DNA of 64,000 nucleotides from Candidatus Aminicenantes bacterium UBA6072 (GTDB lineage Bacteria; Acidobacteriota; Aminicenantia; UBA2199). Below are positions 38,065 through 48,839 of the stretch, one piece after another. A model generated the notes under the pieces. That model saw only the letters and a program-made list of their open reading frames with translations, had not been told where the DNA came from and did no database searches. The position numbers and the translations under genes are program-made. The DNA lies in the NCBI GenBank assembly GCA_002436105.1, contig DIXU01000008.1, positions 267,319-331,318 on the forward strand, given 5' to 3'. Within the stretch, counting starts at the first letter, position 1, and every line of letters begins with the position of its first letter.

Positions 38065-38960
38065 CTATTTGTTCAGGGCTTCCGTGGCGGTGATGAGCTC
38101 CAGAAGCTCGCTGGTGATGGCCGCCTGGCGCATCTTGTTCATCTGCAGTGTCAGCGCCCGGATCATGTCGTTGGCATTGCGCGTGGCCATTTCCATGGCC
38201 ACCATGCGCGCGACCTGCTCGGCGGCGATCGACTGCAGCAGGACCTGGTAGACGGCCGCCGCGATGAAACGCGGCAGCAGGGCGCGGACGATGGCGTCGG
38301 CACCGGGCTCGAAGATGGCCGGCAGCGGCTCGGCTTCCGCCCCGGCGGCTGCGGGGGCGTCCGCGCTGATCTCGACCGGAAAAAGACGGCGGCGGGAGAA
38401 CTGCTGCTTCGAGGCCGAAACGTACTCGCTGAAAGCGAACTCGACGCTGTGCAAGGCTTCGGATCGGAACAGTTCCTGCAGGTCGGCGGCCAGGCGGGCG
38501 GCGTCCGCGAACTGCAGCCGGCCCAGCATGCCGTTGTACGCTTTTTTCACCGCCAGGTTGCGCTTGCTGAAATGACGCTCCGCCTTGCTGCCCACGGTCA
38601 CCAGCAGGACCTCATCACGGCCGTCGGCGGCCAATTCGCGGTAGCGGGCTTCCGCCTGCTTCAGGACATGTGAATTGAAGGCCCCGCACAAGCCCTTGTC
38701 GCCGGCCACGACCACCAGCAGTACCGCGCCCCGCTCGTTTGATCTCAGCAGCGGCTGCTGGTCGAGCAGGGAGCGGTCGGCGCGGTTCCCCGCTTCATGG
38801 AGCATCATGGAAATCCTGTCGCGGTAGGGCTGCGAGCGCCTCAGCTCGCCGCTGGCGCGGCGCAGCTTGGCGGCGGCGACGGTCTTCATGGCCTTGGTCA
38901 GCTTGCGGGTATTCCTCACCGACTTGATGCGCCGGCGCAGGGCGATCAGGTTGCCGGCCA

Positions 38961-38961
<1 letters not shown>
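38065..38961 (-). CDS. atpG: ATP synthase F1 gamma subunit
   Basis: The 298-aa rotor shaft starts LIALRRRIKSVRNTRKLTKAMKTVAAAKLRRA and ends MNKMRQAAITSELLELITATEALNK, the two coiled-coil ends typical of gamma; GDKGLCGAFNSHV is near 92. Its ATG overlaps the atpA stop by one base. Nothing is unusual. Confidence 0.96.
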
Positions 38962-40481
<1,520 letters not shown>

Positions 40482-41027
40482 TTATTTGTCCCCTGCCAAG
40501 GCCCGGCGCAGTTTCTGCAGGCTGCCGGCCAGTGAAAAATCGTAGTGCACCGAGCCGCGGCCCAGGCGCAGCCCGGCGATCAGCTCCGGATCCAGCCGGA
40601 ACTCCAGCTCCACTTTCCGGGCCAGCGCCTTTTCCAGGTTGCGGCGCAGGCGCTCTTTCTGCCCGGGCGTGAGCTCGACGACCGAGGCCACGTCGATCTT
40701 CTCGATGCCGTGTTCCAGCCACCAGGCCGCGGGCAGCTGCCGCGCCATCGACCCCAGATAGGCCATGCGGTTCTCGGCCGCAACGGTCAGCAGGAACTTC
40801 AGGGTCTTGTCGTGCAGTCCCAGCCCTTCGGCGGCGATCTCCAGGGCCCTGGCTTTTTCGGCCGGAGAGACCAGTGAGGTCTCCAGGCCGAGACGCAGCC
40901 GCTCGTCGGCGGCCAGCAGCTCCAGGAAGGATCCCAGGTCCTCCTGGATGCGCCGGAACTCCGGCTCGTCGTCAACGGCCAGCACCAGGGCGCGGGCATA
41001 GCGCTTGACCAGGCTACTTTCCTTCAT
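40482..41027 (-). CDS. atpH: ATP synthase delta subunit
   Basis: The 181-aa protein starts VKRYARALVLAVDD and ends with the delta-family segment GLRLGRGSVHYDFSLAGSLQKLRRAL. It connects F1 to the peripheral stalk. It overlaps the atpF gene by 14 bp and abuts atpA. Confidence 0.93.
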   Translation of the reverse strand: MKESSLVKRYARALVLAVDDEPEFRRIQEDLGSFLELLAADERLRLGLETSLVSPAEKARALEIAAEGLGLHDKTLKFLLTVAAENRMAYLGSMARQLPAAWWLEHGIEKIDVASVVELTPGQKERLRRNLEKALARKVELEFRLDPELIAGLRLGRGSVHYDFSLAGSLQKLRRALAGDK

Positions 41028-41589
41028 CCAGGTCTCCGCTGGCGTCGATATTGCGCTCGAGGATCCTCTGCTGGGTGGCGGCGTCCAGCCCTTTCCGGAA
41101 ATCGTCGCGGAAGCGGTCGATGGCCAGGTCGGCGATGCGCCCCTTGACCGCGCGCACGGCGGCGTCGACCCGCTGGCGGATCTCCTCCTCGCTCAGCGCG
41201 ACGATGCGCTCGGCCTCCCGGCGTCCGGCTTCCTCCAGGCGCGCGAGCTCGGCCTTGCCGGAGGACTCGGCCTCGCCCTGGATGCCCTCGACCTCGGCGG
41301 CCACCCGGGCCAGGCGCCGGTCGATCTCCCGCAGCCGCGCCTCGGTCGCCGCCAGCGTCTTCTCGCGCTCGGCGAAATCCTGGCGCAGGCCGGCTCCTTT
41401 CTGGGTCAGCATGCGGATCAGCGGCTTGCGCAGGGCCAGGATCAGCCCGCCGAACAGCAGCGTGGAGTTGACGACCTTTCCCAGCACGCTGAACCAGTCC
41501 ACGGGATGGGCGCCTTCCCCCTCCCCGGCGGAGGCGGCCAGCCCGCTGGCCAGGATCAGGAACAGGGGGAGCAGCAGGCTTTTCCTCAT
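41014..41589 (-). CDS. atpF: ATP synthase b subunit
   Basis: The 191-aa product begins with a hydrophobic signal-like segment (residues ~4-20), then the membrane helix (VDWFSVLGKVVNSTLLFGGLILAL, ~31-53) and a long charged coiled coil of the peripheral stalk. The extra N-terminal segment is unusual for b and may be a cleaved signal. Its ATG overlaps the stop of the preceding b-like gene (ATGA), so the two b subunits are coupled, as in b/b' pairs. Confidence 0.85.
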   Translation of the reverse strand: MRKSLLLPLFLILASGLAASAGEGEGAHPVDWFSVLGKVVNSTLLFGGLILALRKPLIRMLTQKGAGLRQDFAEREKTLAATEARLREIDRRLARVAAEVEGIQGEAESSGKAELARLEEAGRREAERIVALSEEEIRQRVDAAVRAVKGRIADLAIDRFRDDFRKGLDAATQQRILERNIDASGDLDEGK

Positions 41590-41999
41590 AGATAGGCTTG
41601 GCGAATTTTTTCGCTGAACACCGCGACCTGAGACGTCAGCTCGCGCTCGGCCGCGACGATCTCGCCATCCAGCTGGGCGAGCTTCTCGGCCACCATCCGG
41701 GTCGAGAGCTCCCGGGCCTCGGCCACGACCCGGGCGCGGGTCTCCTCGCCGTTCCGCTGCCATTCCTCGCGGATGCGCCGGGCATCCTGGCGCGCCCGGC
41801 CCAATTGATCTTCCAGCGAGCGGGTCCGGGACTCGATCTCGCCCAGCATGCTCTCCTGGCGGCCGGCGTCGGCGGCTGCCCTGGCCTCGCGCTCATCGAT
41901 GATGCCGCCGACCGGCTTGAAAAAAAAGCGGTCGAGGGCGAAATACAGGAACCAGAGCAGGAAGAATATCCACAGGAAGGATGAATTGAGCTCTAACAT
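41586..41999 (-). CDS. ATP synthase second b-type (b') subunit
   Basis: The 137-aa protein has an N-terminal membrane helix (FLWIFFLLWFLYFALDRFFFKPV) followed by a charged coiled coil, the b/b' architecture, here shorter than the next gene's product. It is the first gene of the operon. The promoter TTGATT-N17-TACATT ends 6 bp before its ATG and no Shine-Dalgarno exists, so translation is probably leaderless. Neither a nor c subunit genes lie upstream. Confidence 0.85.
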   Translation of the reverse strand: MLELNSSFLWIFFLLWFLYFALDRFFFKPVGGIIDEREARAAADAGRQESMLGEIESRTRSLEDQLGRARQDARRIREEWQRNGEETRARVVAEARELSTRMVAEKLAQLDGEIVAAERELTSQVAVFSEKIRQAYL

Positions 42000-42005
42000 G
42001 GAGGA

Positions 42006-42034
42006 AATGTATCATATTGCCGGCGAAAAATCAA
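42006..42034 (-). promoter_or_regulatory. Promoter of the ATP synthase operon
   Basis: TTGATT, 17 bp, TACATT, then 6 bp to ATG 41999. Confidence 0.65.
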
Positions 42035-42064
42035 CCGGGCGGCGCCGAGTGTCCCCCGGCCGTC

Positions 42065-42093
42065 TTGACAGCCCCGCCAACCTCGGGTAGAAT
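42065..42093 (+). promoter_or_regulatory. Sigma70-type promoter of the DedA gene
   Basis: TTGACA, 17 bp, TAGAAT, divergent from the ATP synthase promoter and 56 bp before ATG 42150. Confidence 0.78.
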
Positions 42094-42149
42094 CATGCTT
42101 CGGTCCATTCCAGGTCCCGATCCCGCTCATTCCTTCCCCAGGAGACATC

Positions 42150-42797
42150 ATGGAATTCATCGGCAAGCTGATCGACTTCGCCCTGCACCTCGACGTGCAC
42201 CTCAACGCCCTGATCGCCACCTACCAGCTCTGGACCTACCTGATCCTTTTCCTGGTGATCTTCTGCGAAACCGGTCTGGTGGTCACCCCCTTCCTGCCCG
42301 GGGACTCGCTGCTGTTCGCCGCCGGCGCCCTGGCCGCCACCCCCGGCAGCCCGCTGCAGGCCCACTGGCTCTTCCTGGTCCTGGCAACGGCGGCGATCAT
42401 CGGCGACACCGTCAATTACTGGATCGGCCATGCGGTGGGCCCGAAGATCTTCAGCCGGGAGAAAGTGCGCTTCCTGAAGAAGGAGCACCTTGAGAAAACT
42501 CACGCTTTTTACGAGAAATACGGTGGCACCACCATCATCCTGGCCCGCTTCATCCCCATCATCCGCACCTTCGCGCCGTTCGTCGCCGGCATCGGCCGCA
42601 TGACCTACTGGCGCTTCATCAGCTTCAACGTCATCGGCGGCATCGCCTGGGTGGCCATCTTCATCTTCGGCGGCTACTTCTTCGGCAACCTGCCCTTCGT
42701 GCGCCGCAACTTCACCGTCGTCATCGCCGCCATCATCCTCATCTCGGTGATCCCGGCCGTGGTCGAGTACCTGAGGCACAGGGGAAAGAAGGATTGA
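42150..42797 (+). CDS. DedA-family membrane protein
   Basis: The 215-aa protein has the DedA/SNARE-associated pattern: FCETGLVVTPFLPGDSLLFAAGAL near 42-66, GDTVNYWIGHAVG near 91-103, and the conserved RFIPIIRTFAPFVAGIGRMTYWRFISFNVIGGIAW block near 132-168. DedA proteins are inner-membrane lipid scramblase or carrier-lipid recycling proteins. AGGAG precedes the ATG. A repeat array starts shortly after the stop. Confidence 0.92.
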   Translation: MEFIGKLIDFALHLDVHLNALIATYQLWTYLILFLVIFCETGLVVTPFLPGDSLLFAAGALAATPGSPLQAHWLFLVLATAAIIGDTVNYWIGHAVGPKIFSREKVRFLKKEHLEKTHAFYEKYGGTTIILARFIPIIRTFAPFVAGIGRMTYWRFISFNVIGGIAWVAIFIFGGYFFGNLPFVRRNFTVVIAAIILISVIPAVVEYLRHRGKKD

Positions 42798-43122
42798 CCA
42801 CAGACATTCGTGACGCGTAACGCGTAACGCGTGACGCGAAGAAGACAAATGACGATTTGATCGAGCATAATTAGAAATCCAAAATCCCAAAAACAATTTC
42901 CCCAGTGGCCAATACCGGGAAAATGTCTTTGTTGACGGGTAGAAACGTGGAAGGGTGAACGGGTTAACCGCCATTGCTCTATTCATGGCTGAACCCTTAA
43001 ACTCTTGAACTCTTTAACTCTTCAACTTCTACATTTGGGTCTAAGTCTCCGCTAAAAAGGGATTTAAATTTGGAGCTTGGAATTTGACTCTTCACATGTC
43101 ACGCGTCACGCGTTACGCGTCA
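42798..43122. repeat. Nested inverted repeat region between convergent genes
   Basis: No gene is seen in these ~320 bp. From outside in, the arms are GCGTAAC/GCGTGAC heptamers, then AAATCC-type TTGGAAT-like units, then GAA/TTC-rich words. Each family appears on the left and, inverted, on the right. The whole gap is a broad imperfect palindrome. The YprB stop codon lies in the right arm. Confidence 0.75.
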
Positions 43123-44412
43123 CGAAATATCATTTATTCCTTCCAGCTTGGCGATTTTCTGCTGCAGGCGCTGCAGCCGCTTTTCCATCTCCTGGCGCCG
43201 GGCCGGGGGCAGGCCGCCTTCGGCCAAAGCCTTCTCGACATAGGTGAGGGCCATGGCGAAGTCGCGCTCGCGGTGCTCGAAGTGCACCGAGAGCTCGCGC
43301 TGCGCCTGGGCGTCGTGCGCCGCCGCGAGCTGCTGCCATAGTTCCAGCGCCTCGCCGAAGAGCTTCTTCTTTTTCAGGAGCACGGAGAGGCGCCGGGCGG
43401 CCAGGGTGGCCACGTCGTCGCGGGCGCTCGACTCGCGGGCCGCCTTGTAGAACTCCTCGGCCTTTTCCAGCAGGCCCGCCCGCTCGCACAGGCGCCCCAG
43501 GCCGAAGATCTCGCCGCCGTCGTTGGTGAGCGAGTAGTCATCCAGGTAGAGGGCCCCCAGCAGCACCACGGCGGCCAATCCCACCAGGTCCATGGCGTTG
43601 TGCTCGACCACCGGCTCGATCAGCGAGAAGGCGCCGCTGCGCAGGAAGCTGAAATAGAGGGCCGGGATCTCGCTGCCGTCGATGTCGTCCTCGCGCGACA
43701 GCCCCAGCAGCATCTCGCCCAGGAAGCCGAGCTTGCGCGAATCGAAGGTGTTGCGCCAGATGGTGCGCGCCGGGAAAAGGAAGTCGAGGTGGGGCATTTC
43801 CCTGAACGGGAAGCGCCGGCGCTGCAGGATGTAGCGCGTTTCCAGCAGCGGCAGGTCGAAGGCCTTGCCGTTGTAGGTCACGACGGCTGAAAAATCTCCT
43901 TCCTCCAGGAAACGGGCCACCGCCGCCAGGAACTCCCCTTCGCTGTCCAGGTCGAGGAGAATGAAGATCCTGGCCTGGAACGCCTGGTCGCCGAAGTAGC
44001 CGAACCCCAGCATGAAGGGGACGGTTCCCGTGCCGCCCGCCAGGCCGGTGGTCTCGCTGTCGAAAAAGACGGCCCGACGCGGATCGACTTCGGCGAACTC
44101 GCTGCCGGCGATGACCCCCAGGGCGCCGGGCTTCAGGGAGAGCCAGTCGCCCAGGCGCACCTTGCCGTAGCGTCCGTCGAGCGAGTAGGAGAAATCCCTG
44201 ACCAGGAAGGTCCCGGCAACGGTTTCCGGTTTCCGCGGCTCCGGTTGGCGGGTACCCGCGACCGGGGGCTTCACGCCCTGCTTGAGGTTGCGGCGTACGA
44301 GCTGGTCCAGCTTTTCCCTGGTCGAGAGGCCGCCCTCGCCATCCAGCTTGCGCCATTCATCCTGGATGCCTTTCCTCTCAAGATCGTGCAAGCGGTCCTT
44401 CAGCTTTCTCAT
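43120..44412 (-). CDS. YprB-like ribonuclease H-fold exonuclease with TPR-like tail
   Basis: The 430-aa protein starts at ATG 44412; the frame extends upstream into repeat sequence that looks non-coding. The centre (~115-280) is an RNase H-like DEDD exonuclease domain: FFDSETTGLAGG with the first acidic pair, VVTYNGKAFDLPLLETR, LDFLFPARTIW, and HNAMDLVGLAAV with the final Asp. The N-terminus is basic and helical; the C-terminal ~130 residues form helical repeats. The family is linked to nucleic-acid processing without a defined substrate. Its TGA stop is inside a GCGTGAC repeat. Confidence 0.82.
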   Translation of the reverse strand: MRKLKDRLHDLERKGIQDEWRKLDGEGGLSTREKLDQLVRRNLKQGVKPPVAGTRQPEPRKPETVAGTFLVRDFSYSLDGRYGKVRLGDWLSLKPGALGVIAGSEFAEVDPRRAVFFDSETTGLAGGTGTVPFMLGFGYFGDQAFQARIFILLDLDSEGEFLAAVARFLEEGDFSAVVTYNGKAFDLPLLETRYILQRRRFPFREMPHLDFLFPARTIWRNTFDSRKLGFLGEMLLGLSREDDIDGSEIPALYFSFLRSGAFSLIEPVVEHNAMDLVGLAAVVLLGALYLDDYSLTNDGGEIFGLGRLCERAGLLEKAEEFYKAARESSARDDVATLAARRLSVLLKKKKLFGEALELWQQLAAAHDAQAQRELSVHFEHRERDFAMALTYVEKALAEGGLPPARRQEMEKRLQRLQQKIAKLEGINDIS

Positions 44413-44630
44413 CGGGTTCCGGCCGTACCATAGCACAGAAAACCCCAACCGGCAATTAGAGACTTGGCGCGTAGCCGGAGAGGTAAAGGGGTAAAGTGAT
44501 AAAGTGGTAAAGAGGTGACGCAACAGCCATGTGGGAGTTTATTGCATCTTTTCTTGCTTTACCCCTCTACCACTCTATCTTTCTTTACCCCTGATTCCAG
44601 CGCTCACTGCTACCACTACCACTATCACTA
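44413..44630. repeat. GTAAAG-type 8-bp repeats
   Basis: Units such as GGTAAAGG and TGGTAAAG repeat near 44480-44515. Complementary CTTTACCC and TACCACTA units recur near 44558-44640. The Aat stop codon falls in the second block. No ORF of note. Confidence 0.65.
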
Positions 44631-45323
44631 CCCCTCTCTGATTGACATCTTCTCCCAGCTGCCGCGCTGGGTGCCAAAGCGCAGTCCCTGGCGCACGATC
44701 TCCAGGTAGCGGCGGCGCGGGATGGAACGGGCGCCCCAGGCAGCCAGGTGCGGAGTCGGAACCTGGCAATCAATGACCAGGAAACCCGATTTTGCCAGCG
44801 TGCCGGCCAACACGGCCAGGACGGCCTTGGAGGCGTTGTTCCCGAAATGAAACATCGACTCGGCGAAGAAGCAGCGGCCCAGCGAGACGCCGTACAGGCC
44901 GCCGGCCAGCCCGCCGCCGCTCCAGGCCTCCAGCGAGTGGGCATATCCCAGGCGATGCAATTCCGTGTAGGCGCCGCGCATTTCCGGGGTGATCCATGTA
45001 CCCGGCTGGCCGGGCCGCGGCAGGGCGCAGGCCCGGATCACCGCGGCGAAGTCCCGGTCGAAGGTGAAGGTGAAATCCCCCCGGCGCAGAACTCTTTTCA
45101 GCGTCGCCCCGCAGTGGAATTCGCGGGGGAAGAGAACGAAGCGCGGCGCGGGCGACCACCACAGGATGGGCTGCCCCTCCTCGTACCAGGGGAAGATGCC
45201 CCGGCCGTAGGCGCGCAGCAGCCGCCGCGGCGACAGGTCGCCGCCCACGGCCAGCAGCCCCTCGCGCCCGGCCCGCTCCGCCGGCGGGAAATCGTCCTGG
45301 TCTTTCATCCTGAAGATCGGCAT
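44628..45323 (-). CDS. aat: Leucyl/phenylalanyl-tRNA--protein transferase
   Basis: The 231-aa enzyme shows the Aat family pattern GLLAVGGDLSPRRLLRAYGRGIFPWYEEGQPILWWSPAPR near 20-60, TWITPEMRGAYTELHRLGYAHSLEAW near 110-135, and GRCFFAESMFHFGNNASKAVLAVL. It adds Leu or Phe to N-terminal Arg/Lys of proteins, marking them for ClpAP (N-degron pathway). The last residues and stop (REG, TAG) come from the repeat at its 3' end. It is divergent from the peptidase gene. Confidence 0.95.
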   Translation of the reverse strand: MPIFRMKDQDDFPPAERAGREGLLAVGGDLSPRRLLRAYGRGIFPWYEEGQPILWWSPAPRFVLFPREFHCGATLKRVLRRGDFTFTFDRDFAAVIRACALPRPGQPGTWITPEMRGAYTELHRLGYAHSLEAWSGGGLAGGLYGVSLGRCFFAESMFHFGNNASKAVLAVLAGTLAKSGFLVIDCQVPTPHLAAWGARSIPRRRYLEIVRQGLRFGTQRGSWEKMSIREG

Positions 45324-45392
45324 CGCTTCACGCTCCCTGGCCCAACCAAGGCCTTATGGTAGCAGAAATTGCCTTCGGGCGCACGACCGGAT

Positions 45393-45421
45393 TTGACAAG
45401 GGGCAGGCCAGCGGCTATAAC
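45393..45421 (+). promoter_or_regulatory. Sigma70-type promoter of the M3 peptidase gene
   Basis: TTGACA, 17 bp, TATAAC, about 34 bp before ATG 45455. Confidence 0.8.
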
Positions 45422-45454
45422 CATATCTCACTATCGCAAGGAGGAAAGATCGCC

Positions 45455-47569
45455 ATGAAGCAAAGAATCCTGTTGACGCTGTCGATCCTGATGATCGTCT
45501 CCCTGTTCGCCGCAGCTCCGGCTGACGCCAGGGACATCGCCAAGGACAATCCGTTCTTCCAGGCGCGCACCACGCCGTTCCAGGCGCCGCCGTTCGACAA
45601 GATACAGAATGAGCATTTCCTGCCGGCGTTCAGGGAAGGGATCCGGCGCGAGCAGGCCGAGATCGACGCCATCGTCGCCAGTAAAAAAGCCCCGAACTTC
45701 GCCAACACCATCGCCGCCATGGACCACAGCGGCATCTTTCTCAATGACGTCAGCTCTGTTTTCTACGCCCTGCTGGGCGCCGAGACCAGCGACGACCTGC
45801 AGGCCATCGCCCGCGAGGTGTCGCCCCTGCTGTCCGCCCACGGCGACAACATCAGTCTCAACGAGAAGCTCTTCGCCCGGGTGAAAGCGGTGTACGACCG
45901 GCGTCAAAAGCTGGCCCTGACTCCGGAAGAGAGCTTCCTGCTGGAGAATACCTTCAAGGGGTTCGTCCGCAGCGGCGCCATGCTGGACGCGGCCGGGAAA
46001 TCCCGCCTGCGCGAGATCAACCGGCAGCTCTCCCTGCTGGGGCTGAAGTTCGGCCAGCAGATGCTCGCCGAGACCAACTCCTCCTACATCGTCATCGACT
46101 CACCGGAAGGGCTGGCCGGCCTGCCCGAGAGCGTGCGCGCCATGGGCGCCGACACGGCCAAGGCGCTCCAGCTGGAGGGGAAATGGGTCTTCACCACCCA
46201 GGTCCCGTCCATGATCCCCTTCCTGCAGTCTTCGACGCGGCGGGACCTGCGCGAGCAGCTCCACCGCGCCTTCTTCATGCGCGGCGATCGCGGCAATGAG
46301 AACGACAACAAGGAGACCGTCAGGCAGATCGTCAGCCTGCGCGCCGAGCGCGCCCGGCTGCTCGGCTATCCCACCTATGCCCATTTCGTCCTCGAGGAGC
46401 GCATGGCCAAGGACCCGGCCACGGTCATGGCCTTCCTGCAGAAGCTCTGGGCGCCGGCGCTGGAAAGGGCCGGGCAGGAGGCGGCCGAAATGCAGGCCAT
46501 CATCGATCGCGAAAAGGGCGGCTTCCAGCTCGCATCGTGGGACTGGTGGCATTACGCCGAAAAACTGCGCCATGAGAAGTACGCCTTCGACGACGCGCTT
46601 CTGCGCCCCTATTTCTCGCTGGAGAACGTGAAAAAGGGGATATTCGCCCTCTGCGAAAAACTGTACGGGCTGCGATTCCACCCCCTCAACGACATCCCCA
46701 TCTACCACCCCGAGGTCCAAGTCTACGAGGTGAAGGAAGCCGACGGCGCCCATGTCGGCCTGCTGTACATGGATTTCCACCCCCGCCCCGGCAAGCGCGG
46801 CGGCGCCTGGTCGGGAGGTTTCCGCCGCGCCTATTACGAGAAAGGCAAGCGCGTGGCGCCCATCTCCACCATCGTCTGCAACTTCACCCGCGCCGCCGCC
46901 GGCGCTCCCGCCCTGCTGAGCATCGATGAAGTCACCACTTTCTTCCACGAGTTCGGCCACGCTCTGAACACCCTTTTCTCGAACGGCGTCTATCGCGGCC
47001 GCAGCGTGCCCCGCGACGCGGTGGAGCTGCCCTCGCAGATCATGGAAAACTGGGCCCTGGAGCCCGAGATGCTCAAGCTCTATGCCCGCCACTATCAGAC
47101 CAACGAAGCCATACCCGCGGCGCTGGTGGAAAAACTGAAGGCCGCCAGCCTGTTCAACCAGGGCTTCGAGACGGTCGAGTACCTGGCCGCTTCGCTCCTG
47201 GACATGGCCTGGCACACGCTGAAAGGCGGCGAGGCCATCGACGTGCGCAGCTTCGAGCGGGGGGCCATGAACGCGCTGGGGCTGATGCCGGCCATCGAGC
47301 CGCGCTACCGCACCCCCTACTTCAACCACATGATCTCGGGCTATGCCGCCGGCTATTACAGCTACATCTGGTCGGGGGTGCTGGACAAGGACGCCTACGA
47401 GGCCTTCAAGGAAAAGGGCCTTTTCGACCGGGCAACGGCCGCGTCCTTCCGCGAAAACGTGCTGGCCAGGCTGGGGACCGAGGACGCGCTGACCCTGTAT
47501 AAGCGCTTCCGCGGCGCCGAGCCCAGGATCGAGCCGCTGCTCAGGAGCCGGGGATTGCTGGAGGAATAG
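45455..47569 (+). CDS. M3 family peptidyl-dipeptidase (Dcp-like), secreted
   Basis: The 704-aa product starts at ATG 45455 behind AAGGAGG. A signal peptide (to about Ala25, ADARD) precedes a complete M3A metallopeptidase. The zinc motif FFHEFGHAL lies near residue 497, with downstream VELPSQIMENWALEPEML supplying the third ligand Glu, and a C-terminal YAAGYYSYIWSGVLDKDAYEAF region. Dcp enzymes release dipeptides from C-termini of short peptides; here probably in the periplasm, unlike the cytoplasmic E. coli enzyme. It is a single transcription unit with its own promoter. Confidence 0.93.
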   Translation: MKQRILLTLSILMIVSLFAAAPADARDIAKDNPFFQARTTPFQAPPFDKIQNEHFLPAFREGIRREQAEIDAIVASKKAPNFANTIAAMDHSGIFLNDVSSVFYALLGAETSDDLQAIAREVSPLLSAHGDNISLNEKLFARVKAVYDRRQKLALTPEESFLLENTFKGFVRSGAMLDAAGKSRLREINRQLSLLGLKFGQQMLAETNSSYIVIDSPEGLAGLPESVRAMGADTAKALQLEGKWVFTTQVPSMIPFLQSSTRRDLREQLHRAFFMRGDRGNENDNKETVRQIVSLRAERARLLGYPTYAHFVLEERMAKDPATVMAFLQKLWAPALERAGQEAAEMQAIIDREKGGFQLASWDWWHYAEKLRHEKYAFDDALLRPYFSLENVKKGIFALCEKLYGLRFHPLNDIPIYHPEVQVYEVKEADGAHVGLLYMDFHPRPGKRGGAWSGGFRRAYYEKGKRVAPISTIVCNFTRAAAGAPALLSIDEVTTFFHEFGHALNTLFSNGVYRGRSVPRDAVELPSQIMENWALEPEMLKLYARHYQTNEAIPAALVEKLKAASLFNQGFETVEYLAASLLDMAWHTLKGGEAIDVRSFERGAMNALGLMPAIEPRYRTPYFNHMISGYAAGYYSYIWSGVLDKDAYEAFKEKGLFDRATAASFRENVLARLGTEDALTLYKRFRGAEPRIEPLLRSRGLLEE

Positions 47570-48095
47570 CAGGGACTTGGCGTAAGGCGTGCGGCGTTCG
47601 GCAATAGCGCAGAACTAATCTATAGTGACGAGTGACGAGTGACAAGTGACAAGTAGCAGCACTAGAACGATCTATCGTGATTCGTAAATCGTGGTTCGTG
47701 ATTCGAAACGGAGACAAGTCGGTCAAGTGACACTAGACGTCAGACGTCAGACGTTAGCAAGACAATCAAAAAGTTCTCGTAACGTGTGACGCGTGACGAG
47801 GAAGAAGGGAACTCGGCGTAGGGTTCAGGGCGTAAGGTAGAATAAAATTATTAATAGGACTTAAATTCCAAATCTCAAGCACCAAATTCCAAATAAATTG
47901 CAAATTCCAATGACCAAAACAAAGAAAATACCATGCAAGGAGCTTTCGTTTGGAAATCGGAATTTGGATATTGTTTGTTCTTTGGAATTTGGGATTTGGA
48001 ATTTAAGTCTTCGTATTGCAGCTTTCTGACCGTCAACCCTAAACCGTAAACCGATTACTTGGGCTTCTTGCTGATACTGACACTTCATGCCCATT
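47570..48095. repeat. Composite repeat block, copy 1
   Basis: No gene is seen. In order it contains GTGACGA/GTGACAA heptamers, a TCGTGATTCG word and CGAAACGGAGACAAGTCGGTC, AGACGTC heptamers, a GCAAGACAATCAA core, GTGACGC units, then inverted arms of TTGGAAT-like heptamers around a GACCAAAACAAAG...CTTTCGTTT spacer, and an ACCGTAAACCGATTAC tail. The same order recurs at 55497-56013. Confidence 0.8.
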
Positions 48096-48113
48096 GAGTT
48101 CCTTGCCGAAGGG

Positions 48114-48142
48114 TTGAAAATCTTTTTTCCATCTATTACAAT
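48114..48142 (+). promoter_or_regulatory. Sigma70-type promoter of the ferritin-like gene
   Basis: TTGAAA, 17 bp, TACAAT, 17 bp before ATG 48160. It excludes an upstream TTG start at 48142. Confidence 0.72.
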
Positions 48143-48159
48143 TGGGTCAGGAGAGAGCC

Positions 48160-48645
48160 ATGAACGTTTTCGACCTGGCCATGGAAATGGAGAAGGAAGG
48201 GGAAAGGTATTACCAGCACCTGGCCGAGAAGACGACCAATGCCGGCATGAAAAGGATCCTGGGCCAGCTGGCGCTGGACGAGGCCAAGCACTACCAGGTC
48301 CTGCAGAAGCTCAAGGAGTCGAACCGCGTCGATCTCGACTCCACTCCCATTCTCGGCAGTTCCAAGGGGATCTTTCAGCAGCTCCGCGACGAAAAGAACT
48401 GGGACGACCTGCCGACCAGCCAGGTCGACCTTTACCGCAAGGCCAGGGATATCGAGACGAAAAGCTTCAAATTCTACATGGAAAAGGCCAGGGAAAGCGG
48501 CGACCCAAGGGTGCAGAAGATGTTCTTCCTGATCGCCGAGGAGGAGAAACGCCACGAATTCCTCCTGGAGAACATCCTGCAATTCATCTCCCGGCCGCAG
48601 ACCTGGCTGGAGAACGCCGAGTTCAACCACCTCGACCAGTACTGA
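48160..48645 (+). CDS. Rubrerythrin-type ferritin-like diiron protein
   Basis: The 161-aa four-helix protein has paired iron motifs: EMEKEGERYYQHLAEKT near 10-26 with LALDEAKHYQVLQKL near 42-56, and a second set DIETKSFKFYMEKA near 102-115 with IAEEEKRHEFLLENI near 128-142. No rubredoxin domain follows, so it is an erythrin-like or short rubrerythrin. Such proteins reduce peroxide in anaerobes or store iron. Start ATG 48160 has AGGAGAG upstream. Confidence 0.85.
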   Translation: MNVFDLAMEMEKEGERYYQHLAEKTTNAGMKRILGQLALDEAKHYQVLQKLKESNRVDLDSTPILGSSKGIFQQLRDEKNWDDLPTSQVDLYRKARDIETKSFKFYMEKARESGDPRVQKMFFLIAEEEKRHEFLLENILQFISRPQTWLENAEFNHLDQY

Positions 48646-48839
48646 GGGGCCGCGGCGGTTTCTCCGCTTCACCTTCCTTGCGCAAGCGCCCCAGCAGAAT
48701 ACTGATTTTCCGGGCCAGCGAACTGGCCGCGGGCGGATCGGGTCGGCCTGACCACCACCGTCCAGCCGGAAATGGGATCGATATCCCGCTCGGCATGGAT
48801 GCCGGGCGCGCCGCCAGCGGCGTCCTGCCTAGATCCGGA
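48646..48839. other. GC-rich gap, nothing identified
   Basis: About 190 bp without repeats or a convincing ORF. Composition is gene-like, so it could be a decayed coding remnant. Confidence 0.3.

Noticed and set aside
48142..48159. TTG start at 48142 for the ferritin-like protein
   Set aside because: It overlaps the -10 box TACAAT; ATG 48160 has AGGAGAG upstream.
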